Assembly: GCF_003122325.1 (NCBI RefSeq)
Contig: NZ_QFBC01000015.1
Coordinates: forward strand, 1-64,000
Direction: 5' to 3'
Source: Rhizobium album
Lineage (GTDB): Bacteria; Pseudomonadota; Alphaproteobacteria; Rhizobiales; Rhizobiaceae
Length of the DNA stretch: 64,000 bases
The notes below the pieces were generated by a model. It was given only the letters and a program-made list of their open reading frames with translations. It did not search any database and was not told the origin of the DNA. Of the stretch, positions 34,207 through 42,914 are shown one piece after another (the stretch's first letter is position 1; every line of letters starts with the position of its first letter). Position numbers and translations under genes: made by a program.

Positions 34207-35718
34207 TCATTCCGTCCAATAGACCTCCGCAAGCACGTTGGAAGGAATGGGTTCGTCCTCCCACAGGCCTTTCAGCCGCTTGTCCCAGACGCCGAGCTTC
34301 GGCATGACGAACAGGAACAGCGCCGGCACGTCGTCGGCGAGGATTTTCTGGGCCTCCTGATAGAACTTGTCCTGCCCCGCGGCATCCGGCGTCTGCTCCA
34401 CCTGGCGGATCGCCGTGTCGAAAGCCGGATTGCGATAGTTGAAATAATAGGGGTCGCGGGAATAGATATCGATGTCCATCGGTTCGGCATGGGCGACGAT
34501 GGTCATGTCGTAGTCGCGGCCGGTGAAGACGTCCTGGACCCATTTGGCCGGAAATTCGGTCGGCTCGATGATCATCGTCACGCCAACCTCCGCCAGCAGC
34601 GCCTGCATGACTTCCGCCGTACGTGCCGCATAGGACATTTGCGGCGCCTTGATCGTGAAGCTGAAGCCGTTGGGGTAACCCGCCTCGGCCAGCAGTGCTC
34701 TGGCCTTCTCCGGATCATAGGGATAGACGCCGGTGAGATCGACATAGGCACGGTCGTTCGGCGTGTAATGGCTGCCGATCGGCGTTCCGAAACCCGACCA
34801 TGCCCCTTCGATGATCGTCGTGCGATCGAGCGCCATCATCAGCGCTTGGCGCACCCGCTTGTCGTCGAAAGGCTTGCGGCTGTTGTTCATGCCCGCCACC
34901 ACCTTGAGTTCCGTATCTCCGACGACTGTCATCAGCCGTTCGTCGCCATCGAAGGAACTCATCAGTTCGGGGGCGCCGAATTCCGGAAACGCATCGACAT
35001 CGCCGGAAACCAGTGCGGCGGATTGCGCCTGCGGATCGCCGATGAAACGGAAGGTGACGGTTTCGAGCTTGACCGAAATTTCCCTGTTCCAATAGCCGGG
35101 ATTGCGCTTCAGCTCGACCCGGTCTCCCTTGGCCCAGCGAACGAAGACGAACGGGCCGGTGCCGACCGGCGTCGTCTTGTTGTTCGCAGCACTTTTTTCG
35201 CCGACGATCACCGAAGACGGCCAGGCGAGCCAGTAGAGCAGGCTGCCGGCCGGCTGCTTCAGGCGGATCACCAGCGTTTGCGGGTCTTCCGCTTCGACGG
35301 TATCGACCGAAGCGAAGAACCGTTTCTGCGGATTGACCGAATCGGCGGCGCGGGCGCGATCGATCGATGCCTTGGCGACGCTGGCGGTGAAGGCCTCGCC
35401 GTCATGGAAGGTGACGCCGCTGCGCAACGAGAAGCGGTAGGTCAGCCCATCGGGGGAGATTTCCCAGGACGAGGCGAGCTGCGGCTTGATCTTGCCGTCC
35501 CGATCGATGGTCACGAGGCCCTCGAAAATGTTCTGCCAGGTGACCTGGCCGATGGCGACGGGTGCCGCGATCGTCGGGTCGAGCCCGGCGGGCTCGATGG
35601 TCATGCCGATGGCAAGATCGGTGCGCGGCGCGGCTGCGGCCATCGTCGTCAGCAGCAAGCAAAGGATGGCGGTGGCGGAAACCAGAACTTCCGAGATCGA
35701 CCGAACAAAACGTGCCAT
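34207..35718 (-). CDS. Peptide-type ABC substrate-binding protein (DppA/SBP_bac_5)
   Basis: Periplasmic receptor, 503 residues, first transporter gene of the leftward peptide-import operon. Signal peptide to about residue 30 (MAAAAPRTD). The family blocks are present: the GLDPTIAAPVA start, LASSWEISPDGLTYRFSLR, GVTFHDGEAFTA, and NNSRKPFDDKRVRQALMMAL. Binding specificity cannot be read, but the adjacent P1-family aminopeptidase gene favours peptides or peptide-like amides. Confidence 0.94.
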   Translation of the reverse strand: MARFVRSISEVLVSATAILCLLLTTMAAAAPRTDLAIGMTIEPAGLDPTIAAPVAIGQVTWQNIFEGLVTIDRDGKIKPQLASSWEISPDGLTYRFSLRSGVTFHDGEAFTASVAKASIDRARAADSVNPQKRFFASVDTVEAEDPQTLVIRLKQPAGSLLYWLAWPSSVIVGEKSAANNKTTPVGTGPFVFVRWAKGDRVELKRNPGYWNREISVKLETVTFRFIGDPQAQSAALVSGDVDAFPEFGAPELMSSFDGDERLMTVVGDTELKVVAGMNNSRKPFDDKRVRQALMMALDRTTIIEGAWSGFGTPIGSHYTPNDRAYVDLTGVYPYDPEKARALLAEAGYPNGFSFTIKAPQMSYAARTAEVMQALLAEVGVTMIIEPTEFPAKWVQDVFTGRDYDMTIVAHAEPMDIDIYSRDPYYFNYRNPAFDTAIRQVEQTPDAAGQDKFYQEAQKILADDVPALFLFVMPKLGVWDKRLKGLWEDEPIPSNVLAEVYWTE

Positions 35719-35820
35719 TCAACCTGTCCATCTGCTCATCGACGTATCTTCGGGGAAATACTGTCATTTCAAGGCGGAAGAGACAACGGCGAATGCAACG
35801 CCGGCCGCTTTGTCCCCACG

Positions 35821-36837
35821 TCAGAAGTCGAAGGGGTGTTGCGCGCCGAACCGGTCGCGCCAGGCGGGCTGGCTGCCGGCGTGGGGCAGGGCGCTGGCGG
35901 TGAAAACGCCGCGGGCGATGGCGCACGCCATCACGGCTGTTGCCGCGTGGCACAAGGCAAGGAAATCCGCCATGCCGTCGATGGGGCGCCGGCCGGTCGC
36001 CGCGGAAAACACCGTGTCGCCGTCGAGCGGCAGGTGGGCCGGCAGGATCGCCCGGGCAAGGCCGTCATGGGCGGTGATCGACAGGCGGTGGACCTGTGCC
36101 TTGGTCAGCACCGCATCCGTCACCACGACGGCGATGGTTGTGGCCGTCGTCGAGGCCCCCTTGATCTGCATCGCCGTGTCGGCCGGATCGAATCGCTGCG
36201 GCATGCCGAGGCCGCCGAATTCATTGTCGCGCTCGAAGGGGGCTGCCCAGAACTGAGCACCGGTGCCGATCGTCGCCGAGCCGAGCGCGTTGACGACCGC
36301 AAGCGCGGCGACGACATGGCCGCTCCCGGTGCGGACGCTGGCCGAGCCCAGGCCGCCCTTGAGCGTTGCCGTGGTGGCGCCTGTGCCGGCGCCGACGGTG
36401 CCGAGGGCAAAATCGCCGGTACGGGCCGCGGTGAAGGCGGCATAACCGAGGTCGCGATAGGGGGAGTGCAGGCCCCAATCCTTGTTGCCGCCGTTGAGCA
36501 GGTCCATGACGATCGCCTGCGGCACGATGGGCACGCGGACATTGCCGACCGGAAAACCGCGGCCCGCTTCGCGCAGCCCGGCCTGCACGCCGCCGGCCGC
36601 ATCGAGGCCGAAGGCCGAGCCGCCGGACAGCACGAAGGCATCGACCTCGCTGACGGTCATGGCCGGGTCGAGAAGATCGGTATCGCGGCCGCCGGGTGCC
36701 CCGCCGAGCACGCTGCCGGACGCGGTGGCCGGCCTGTCGAAGACGATGGCCGTGACGCCGGAACCGAGCGTCAGGTCGGTGGCATGGCCGACGGAGACAC
36801 CCTCGACATCGGTGATAAGATTATGCAATGCGCTCAA
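35821..36837 (-). CDS. P1-family (S58, DmpA-like) peptidase
   Basis: N-terminal-nucleophile aminopeptidase/amidase fold, 338 residues; relatives hydrolyse L- and D-aminopeptides, beta-peptides or nylon oligomers after self-cleavage. Conserved blocks: DVEGVSVGH near the start, GGAPGGRDT, SGGSAFGLDAAGGV, GTVGAGTGA followed by KGGLGSAS. The likely processing point is TTATTIAVVVTDA, with Thr233 as nucleophile; the residue before it is Ala232, where family members I recall carry Asn or Gly. It lies 102 bp upstream of the peptide-binding protein in the same direction, so peptide import and intracellular cleavage are plausibly linked. The upstream gap (36838-37043) holds no gene. Confidence 0.88.
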   Translation of the reverse strand: MSALHNLITDVEGVSVGHATDLTLGSGVTAIVFDRPATASGSVLGGAPGGRDTDLLDPAMTVSEVDAFVLSGGSAFGLDAAGGVQAGLREAGRGFPVGNVRVPIVPQAIVMDLLNGGNKDWGLHSPYRDLGYAAFTAARTGDFALGTVGAGTGATTATLKGGLGSASVRTGSGHVVAALAVVNALGSATIGTGAQFWAAPFERDNEFGGLGMPQRFDPADTAMQIKGASTTATTIAVVVTDAVLTKAQVHRLSITAHDGLARAILPAHLPLDGDTVFSAATGRRPIDGMADFLALCHAATAVMACAIARGVFTASALPHAGSQPAWRDRFGAQHPFDF

Positions 36838-37043
36838 GATGCTGTCTCCCGCTCCAAGGCCTGTGGCGATCCTTCGGATTCGCCGCTCACGCTATGTTTT
36901 GCAGCATGTCATGACCGCAAAACCGCCAGGCATTTTTGCGCGAAATGCTGCAGGCCCCATACCGGCCTTCGATCGGGAGGATCATTGCGATATCGAGCGC
37001 CGATGGAAAGCCTTTCCGGCTCTCCATTCACGTCTTTCTTGCG

Positions 37044-38204
37044 TCACGCCTGCCGATAGACGCAATCGCCGCCGATCCAGGTGCTCTGCATGTCGAGATC
37101 GGGCGTCAGGACAACGAAGCTGGCATGCTGCCCGGCTTTCAGGCTGCCGTAGCGATCCTGCAGGCCGACGGCTTCGGCCGGATAGAGGCTTGCCATGCGC
37201 AAGGCCTCGTCCAGCGACAGTCCAAGCTTTTCGTGGATGAAGCGCATCGACGACAGCATGTCGATATCGGCGCCGGCCAATGTCCCGTCCGCCAGCGTCA
37301 GCCGTCCGCCCTCGCGCAAAATTTCCCGGCCGTTGAGCGTAAAACTCTTCAGCTCCGTGCCGATGGTCGACATGGCGTCGGTGACCAGGAAGATCTTTCC
37401 CGGTCCCTTCTTGCCCCGCAGCGCGATACCGATCGAGGCTGGATCGACATGGAAGCCGTCGGCGATCAGGCCGGCGAACAGCGATGCGGTTTCCAGCGCC
37501 GCGCCGACGACGCCCGGCTGGCGGTGGCCGAGCGGGCTCATGGCGTTGAACAGATGTGTCACCATGCGGGCACCGGCCGCCGCGTAGGAGACGGCGGTGT
37601 CGTAGGTGGTATCCGTGTGGCCGAGGCTGACGATGAAGCCGGCCGCAGCCAGCTTTTCCACCTGGGCGATGGTGACGTTTTCCGCCGCGACGGTGATCAG
37701 CAGCGCCTCGAAGCTGCCCTTGCAGGCGAGAAGGCGGTCGAGATCGGTATCGGTCATCGGCCGGATCAGGGCCGGATCGTGCGCACCCTTGCGGGCGAGG
37801 GAAAGGTGCGGGCCTTCGAGATGCAGGCCGAGGAAACCCGGAACATGCATCTCCCTGGCCTGCCTGCCGGCGGCGATGGTCGCGGCCGTGATCTCAGGCG
37901 TATCGGTGATCAGCGTCGGCAGCAGTGCCGTGGTGCCGAACCTGGCGTGCGCGGCGCAGATCTGCCGGATGCCGTCCACCGTCGGTTCGCTGTTCAGCAT
38001 GACGCCGCCGCCGCCATTGACCTGCAGGTCGATGAAGCCGGGGACGAGAAGGCTGCCTACGGCATCGACACGCTCCGCATCTGCGGGAAGGTCGGTTGCT
38101 ACAGCCAGCGACTCGATGAGGCCGTTGGAAAAGACGAGCGCCTTGTCTTCGTGCCAGTTTTGGCCGTCGAAGATGCGCGCGCCGGTGATTGCCGTCCTGC
38201 TCAT
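37044..38204 (-). CDS. nagA: N-acetylglucosamine-6-phosphate deacetylase
   Basis: Converts GlcNAc-6-phosphate to glucosamine-6-phosphate in the cytoplasm. The 386-residue amidohydrolase has VPGFIDLQVNGGGG, metal-binding LHLEGPHLS, SLGHTDTTYD, VTHLFNAMSP and the catalytic Asp in LVTDAMS. The ATG at 38202-38204 overlaps the stop of the SIS-domain gene by 4 nt; the frame remains open upstream but only inside that gene. Last gene of the leftward kinase-regulator-deaminase-nagA operon. Confidence 0.95.
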   Translation of the reverse strand: MSRTAITGARIFDGQNWHEDKALVFSNGLIESLAVATDLPADAERVDAVGSLLVPGFIDLQVNGGGGVMLNSEPTVDGIRQICAAHARFGTTALLPTLITDTPEITAATIAAGRQAREMHVPGFLGLHLEGPHLSLARKGAHDPALIRPMTDTDLDRLLACKGSFEALLITVAAENVTIAQVEKLAAAGFIVSLGHTDTTYDTAVSYAAAGARMVTHLFNAMSPLGHRQPGVVGAALETASLFAGLIADGFHVDPASIGIALRGKKGPGKIFLVTDAMSTIGTELKSFTLNGREILREGGRLTLADGTLAGADIDMLSSMRFIHEKLGLSLDEALRMASLYPAEAVGLQDRYGSLKAGQHASFVVLTPDLDMQSTWIGGDCVYRQA

Positions 38205-39223
38205 CGGGTTTCGGTCACTTTCTTCAGCGCTGCGGGGGCATCCGGGTTGAAGCCGCGCGAACGCGACCAGGCCTCGACGAAACCATAGAACGGCAGGATC
38301 AGCGCCAGAGCGTCGGTCAGCGGATGGCCGGTGGCGACGAAGGGCAACGGCCGGGCCTTCTTGACTTTGTCCGATGTCGCGAAAACCAGGCCGCCCTTGT
38401 CGGCAAGGCTGTCGGCGATATCGGTGACCGAGCCTTCGGCGGCATCGCGGGCCGCAAAGGTGATGACGGGGAAGTTGGAGCTGACCAGCGCGACGGGGCC
38501 GTGCAGCACTTCCGCAGCCGAATAGGCCTCGGCATGCACTTCCGACGTTTCCTTGAATTTCAGCGCCGCTTCGCCGGCAATGGCGAGCGCCGGGCCGCGG
38601 CCCAGCATGTAAAGCGATTCCGCTCCGGCCAGCGCCAAAGCGAGTTCGTCCCATTCGAGTTCGACGGCGCGCTGCAGGTGGCCCGGCAGTTCGGCGACGG
38701 CGCGGCGCAGCTCATCGTCATTGGTCCATTCGGCCAGAACGGCAAGACCGGCGACGACGGAGTTGACGTAGGATTTTGTCGCGGCGACGGCGAGTTCCGG
38801 CCCGGCGCAGATATCCAGCGCATGCAAGCAGGCCGATGCCATCGGCGAGGGCAGGGTGTTGGTAAGCGCGATGGTGACGGCGCCGGCATCGGTGGCCGCC
38901 TGCGCCATGGAGACGATGTCGGGGCTCTTGCCGGATTGCGAAATGGCGATCGCCGCCCCGCCCGCCAGCTTCAGGTTGGTCTTGTAGATGGAGGCGAGCG
39001 ACGGGCCGAGCGAGGCGACGGGCCGGCCGGCCTGCAGTTCCACCGCGTATTTGATGAAGTGGGCGGCGTGGTCGGAAGAGCCGCGGGCGATGGTGATCAG
39101 GAAGGCCGGATCCTTTTCGCGCAGCGCCCGGCCGGCCGCGGCCAGCACCGGCGCCGAGTTGTCGAGCAGGCGGGCGACGGCCTGGGGGATTTCACCGATC
39201 TCGCGGCTCATATGGGTTTGCAT
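38201..39223 (-). CDS. SIS-domain amino-sugar-6-phosphate deaminase (NagB-II/AgaS type)
   Basis: Cytoplasmic sugar-phosphate isomerase-type protein, about 340 residues, with two SIS domains (GSSDHAAHFIKYAVE...SQSGKSPD in the first; LGRGPALAIAGEAALKFKE...AEVLHGP in the second) and no glutaminase domain. Such stand-alone proteins act as alternative glucosamine-6-phosphate deaminases (NagB-II) or as AgaS. Placed between the GntR gene and nagA, it most likely makes fructose-6-phosphate from the nagA product. I take the ATG at 39221-39223, seven bases after GAAAGG; starts at 39229 and 39238 are possible. Confidence 0.9.
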   Translation of the reverse strand: MQTHMSREIGEIPQAVARLLDNSAPVLAAAGRALREKDPAFLITIARGSSDHAAHFIKYAVELQAGRPVASLGPSLASIYKTNLKLAGGAAIAISQSGKSPDIVSMAQAATDAGAVTIALTNTLPSPMASACLHALDICAGPELAVAATKSYVNSVVAGLAVLAEWTNDDELRRAVAELPGHLQRAVELEWDELALALAGAESLYMLGRGPALAIAGEAALKFKETSEVHAEAYSAAEVLHGPVALVSSNFPVITFAARDAAEGSVTDIADSLADKGGLVFATSDKVKKARPLPFVATGHPLTDALALILPFYGFVEAWSRSRGFNPDAPAALKKVTETR

Positions 39224-39246
39224 CGTCATGCCTTTCATTCAGTTGA

Positions 39247-40011
39247 TCATGAATCGGCGAGGGTCATCTCGGCGACGAAATCATAGGCGTCTCCCCGATA
39301 GAGAGAGCGGGTGACCTCCACCACGCGGCCCGATTTCAAATAGGAAATACGTTCGATCGACAGGCCGGCAGCACCCACCGGCATGGCAAGCAGCGCCGCA
39401 TCGGCGTTCTGGAGGTTGCAGGCCGAAATCCGCTGCATGGCCCGCACCGGCCGCACGCCGCTCTTTTCCAGTTCGGCATACAGCGAGCCGCTGACGGCCT
39501 GCGGATCGGGAAGGATATCCGGCGGCAGGCTCGCCCGCTCGATTGCCATCGGCATGTCGTTGGCAAGCCGCAGGCGGCCGAGCCGGGCGACGGAGGCAAC
39601 GGCCCCCAGGCCGAGCATCATGATCTCGTCCGGCGAGGGCGTAAACAGGTCGCGCTCCAGCCACTCCGACCGGGTGACGAAACCGCGCCGCGCCATGTCT
39701 TCGGTAAACGAGGTCAGCTGCGACAGGGGCTGCTGCACACGCGAAACGGGCTTGACGACGAAGGTGCCAGAGCCGTGGCGGCGCAGCAGCAGGCCGTCTT
39801 TCACCAGATCGTCGACGGCCTTGCGTACGGTGACGCGGCTGACGCTGGCGTAGTCGGCAAGGTCGCGTTCCGCCGGCAATGCGTCGCCGTGGCCGAGGCG
39901 GCCGGTGCGGATGGCGTCTTCCAGCGTCTGGCGCAGCTTGAGGTAAAGCGGCCCGGTGCCTGCCCCGGGGAAACCGTCGAGCGGCAGGAGGGCAGTCAGC
40001 GCCTGGCTCAT
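39247..40011 (-). CDS. GntR-family regulator (HutC/NagR type)
   Basis: DNA-binding regulator, 254 residues. Winged helix at about 22-90 (LPAERDLADYASVSRVTVRKAVDDL, wing RHGSGTFVV) and a C-terminal UTRA ligand domain with MAIERASLP and VTRSLYRGDAYDF, as in NagR/DasR repressors that sense amino-sugar phosphates. It lies inside the amino-sugar operon, overlapping the kinase gene stop by 4 nt, and probably controls both divergent operons. Candidate sites are the ACCAA/TTGGT repeats in 40896-41270. Confidence 0.9.
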   Translation of the reverse strand: MSQALTALLPLDGFPGAGTGPLYLKLRQTLEDAIRTGRLGHGDALPAERDLADYASVSRVTVRKAVDDLVKDGLLLRRHGSGTFVVKPVSRVQQPLSQLTSFTEDMARRGFVTRSEWLERDLFTPSPDEIMMLGLGAVASVARLGRLRLANDMPMAIERASLPPDILPDPQAVSGSLYAELEKSGVRPVRAMQRISACNLQNADAALLAMPVGAAGLSIERISYLKSGRVVEVTRSLYRGDAYDFVAEMTLADS

Positions 40012-40895
40012 GACGTTACCTCTGCTGCGGCGAAACGGGCGGCGGCAAGTGCGACAGCGCCGGTCAGGGCATCGGCGAGCGGTTGGCCGACACGCGAGGC
40101 GTGGCGCTCGGCAATATAAGGAATGTAGAGTTTCGCCAGGCCGCCGAGGAGACAGAGACCGTCATCCGGCCCGGTCAGTCTCGCAACCGTATCGAGGGCC
40201 TCGTCGATCGTGGCTGCGGCGGCGCGAATGATCGACAGCGCCGTGGCATCGTGCCGTTCGGCGTGATCGAAGACCGTCGGGGCATAACGGCCGAAGTCTC
40301 CGGGATGGGCGGCGCGGGCGAACTCGACGATCCGCCCCGGATCGTTGCCGAATTCGTCCAGCAGCGCGCGTGTCAGCGCGGTTTTTTCATGGATGCCGTC
40401 ATGGGCCAACAGGCATTCCTGCAATGCCGCATGCCCGAGACGGGCGCCGCTGCCGAGATCGCCGACGGCAAAACCCCAGCCGCCAAGATACCGCACGGCT
40501 TCGGCCTGGCGGATGATGTAGAGCGTTCCCGTTCCGAGAATACCAACTGCGCCATCCCGGTCTCCGAGCGCGCCCTGCAAGGCGATCAGTCCGTCGGATT
40601 CGATGGCAGCGCGGGCGAAGGGAAGGCGGGCGCGGACATAATGCACCGCCTCGCCGACATTGTGGCCGGCAACGCCGACCAGCGCGGCCGCCGAGACAAT
40701 ATGACGCTCGTCGATACCGGCCTCACGGAAGGCGCCTTGGGTGGCGGCAAGGATATTGGCGAGCGCCGTATCCGGATCGGTGAGGATATTGGCGGCGCCG
40801 CTCTTGCCGCGTCCGAGGATAAAGCCGTCGCGGGCAGCCACAGCCGCCCGGCAACTGGTGCCTCCACCATCTATACCCACGATAAAATCCGGCAT
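40008..40895 (-). CDS. BadF/BcrA-type N-acetylglucosamine or glucosamine kinase
   Basis: ATP-dependent sugar kinase of the BadF/BadG/BcrA/BcrD ASKHA group, 295 residues. Phosphate loop 1 GIDGGGTSCRAA, second loop LGTGTLYIIR (about 120), and GDLGSGARLG. Relatives are GlcNAc kinases and the glucosamine kinase GspK. First gene of the leftward operon; nagA and the deaminase downstream suggest that its product is an amino-sugar 6-phosphate. A second kinase of the ROK family is in the divergent operon, so the two may act on different sugars. Confidence 0.88.
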   Translation of the reverse strand: MPDFIVGIDGGGTSCRAAVAARDGFILGRGKSGAANILTDPDTALANILAATQGAFREAGIDERHIVSAAALVGVAGHNVGEAVHYVRARLPFARAAIESDGLIALQGALGDRDGAVGILGTGTLYIIRQAEAVRYLGGWGFAVGDLGSGARLGHAALQECLLAHDGIHEKTALTRALLDEFGNDPGRIVEFARAAHPGDFGRYAPTVFDHAERHDATALSIIRAAAATIDEALDTVARLTGPDDGLCLLGGLAKLYIPYIAERHASRVGQPLADALTGAVALAAARFAAAEVTS

Positions 40896-41270
40896 GACCT
40901 ACCTCCGCGGCGGGATAATACCAAAAAAGAACCATTAACCAAGGGCGTTTTGGTCCGGTCTTTTAAAAAAACTTAATAATATGTTTTTAAACGATTTATT
41001 CGCTTCCGATCTTATGTTGGTCCGCTGTTTGCGCAAAAACGTAAATTTGCCGCTGGACAATTGGTATTTTTTTGGCATTCTCACGACAAAGGGGAACAAC
41101 CGGACAGCCAAGCCTGCCGACCATGCACCAGAATGCCGGAAAATCAAAGGTATCTCGTGCGGACCTGTTCTCCTGAAAACACGATACCGGTCCTGCGCCG
41201 GCAAAGGCGCGGACAAAAACGACAGGGTTTCAGGGGCGTCATAGTGGCGTTCCGGAAGAGGGAGAACAGA
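40896..41270. promoter_or_regulatory. Divergent control region of the two amino-sugar operons
   Basis: A 375-bp gene-free region, AT-rich from 40915 to 41080. It contains ACCAA-N7-TTGGT (40938-40954), TTGGTCCG at 40950 and again at 41017, and a mirrored pair ATACCAA (40918-40924, near the leftward start) and TTGGTAT (41061-41067, on the rightward side). TTGGT-type half-sites resemble known NagR/DasR operators, so the GntR protein at 39247 is the likely binder. The part 41085-41270 shows no clear signal except the ribosome site AGGGAGA. Confidence 0.5.
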
Positions 41271-42527
41271 ATGACCCGCATTATGAAGGCATTGCTCGTC
41301 ACCACGAGCATTCTGGGCGTCACCGGCATTGCGCATGCAGAGGATGTGACGCTGACCATCGAAAGCTGGCGCAACGACGACCTGTCGATCTGGCAGGAAA
41401 AACTCATTCCTGCGTTCGAAGCGAAGAACCCCGGTATCAAGGTGGTCTTCTCGCCGACCGCACCGACCGAATACAATGCCGCTCTGAACGCCAAGCTCGA
41501 TGCCGGTTCCGCCGGCGACCTGATCACCTGCCGTCCGTTCGACGCCTCGCTCGAACTCTACAACAAAAAGCATCTTGCCGACCTGACCTCGCTCGCCGGC
41601 ATGGAAAACTTCTCGCCGGTCGCCAAATCCGCCTGGACGACGGACGACGGTTCGGCAACCTTCTGCGTACCGATGGCTTCGGTCATCCACGGCTTCATCT
41701 ATAACAAGGATGCCTTCGACAAGCTCGGCATCGCCGTTCCGACGACCGAAGACGAATTCTTCGCCGCGCTCGACAAGATCAAGGCCGACGGCACCTATGT
41801 TCCGATGGCCATGGGCACGAAGGATCTCTGGGAAGCCGCGACCATGGGCTACCAGAATATCGGCCCGACCTACTGGAAGGGTGAAGAGGGTCGCGCCGCC
41901 CTGATCAAGGGCGAGCAGAAGCTGACCGACGCCGGCTGGGTCGAGCCCTACAGGGTTCTCGCCAAGTGGAAGGATTATCTCGGCGACGGCTTCGAAGCCC
42001 AGACCTATCCGGACAGCCAGAACCTGTTCACGCTCGGCCGCGCGGCGATCTATCCGGCCGGTTCGTGGGAAATCGGTCTCTTCAACAGCCAGGCCGATTT
42101 CAAGATGGGCGCCTTCCCGCCGCCGGTAAAGGCTGCCGGCGATACGTGCTACATCTCCGACCACAACGACATCGGTGTCGGCCTCAATGCCAAGAGCGCC
42201 CATGCGGAAGAAGCCAAGAAGCTGCTTTCGTGGATCGCTTCGCCGGAATTCGCCGACATCTACGCCAATTCGCTGCCGGGCTTCTTCAGCCTGAACTCGA
42301 CGGCTGTGAAGATGGCCGATCCGCTGGCGCAGGAATTCGTTTCCTGGCGTGAAAAGTGCAAGCCGACGATCCGTTCGACCTACCAGATCCTGTCGCGCGG
42401 CACGCCGAACCTCGAAAACGAGACCTGGGTGGAATCCGCCAACGTCATCAACGGCACGGATACGCCGGAAGTTGCCGGCGAAAAGCTCCAGAAAGGCCTC
42501 GACAGCTGGTACAAGCCCGCGAAGTGA
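41271..42527 (+). CDS. Sugar ABC transporter substrate-binding protein
   Basis: Periplasmic CUT1-type sugar receptor (extracellular solute-binding family 1), 418 residues. Signal peptide MTRIMKALLVTTSILGVTGI ending in AHAED. The mature part starts VTLTIESWRNDDLSIWQEKL, then GIKVVFSPT and later AIYPAGSWEIGLFN and SDHNDIGVGLN. AGGGAGA stands seven bases before the ATG at 41271. It heads the rightward operon opposite the GlcNAc catabolic genes, so an amino sugar or chito-oligosaccharide is the likely ligand; this is inferred from context. Confidence 0.93.
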   Translation: MTRIMKALLVTTSILGVTGIAHAEDVTLTIESWRNDDLSIWQEKLIPAFEAKNPGIKVVFSPTAPTEYNAALNAKLDAGSAGDLITCRPFDASLELYNKKHLADLTSLAGMENFSPVAKSAWTTDDGSATFCVPMASVIHGFIYNKDAFDKLGIAVPTTEDEFFAALDKIKADGTYVPMAMGTKDLWEAATMGYQNIGPTYWKGEEGRAALIKGEQKLTDAGWVEPYRVLAKWKDYLGDGFEAQTYPDSQNLFTLGRAAIYPAGSWEIGLFNSQADFKMGAFPPPVKAAGDTCYISDHNDIGVGLNAKSAHAEEAKKLLSWIASPEFADIYANSLPGFFSLNSTAVKMADPLAQEFVSWREKCKPTIRSTYQILSRGTPNLENETWVESANVINGTDTPEVAGEKLQKGLDSWYKPAK

Positions 42528-42580
42528 TGTGAGTTGAGGGAGCGTCATCGCTCTCTTGCAACTTTGGCATCGGCCGCTCT

Positions 42581-42726
42581 GCCCCTCGCCCTAATCCTCT
42601 CCCCACTTGCGGGGAGAGGGGACTTGCCACACGCAACGTCGAGTGTGGCGAAATGGGTGCAGCATATCTCCTTCTCCCCGTCATGCGGGGAGAAGGGTCC
42701 GCAGGACGCAGGCGGATGAGGGGCTT
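42581..42726. repeat. RIME-like intergenic mosaic element 2
   Basis: Three hairpins in a row: CCTCTCCCC / GGGGAGAGG (42596-42619), GCCACAC / GTGTGGC (42626-42649) and CCTTCTCCCCG / CGGGGAGAAGG (42670-42696), ending with GGCGGATGAGGGG. It shares its block types with the element at 15792-15935. It lies between binding-protein and permease genes, the same operon position as element 1. The rest of the 387-bp gap (42727-42914) shows no convincing gene. Confidence 0.75.
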
Positions 42727-42914
42727 ACGCCATCCGACAAAACAAACCCGATCCACCACTTGCTTTCCTATTTCAATCGACGCCGAAGGCGATTTGCTGT
42801 TTGGTATAGGCAAGCCAAGTTTCCCCGTCCGTAGGCGGCGCCGAAGACATCCGTGGCGCGAGAATGCCGCATGTCCGGCCCGCGGGGGCAATGGACGACA
42901 CGAAGATCCGAACA

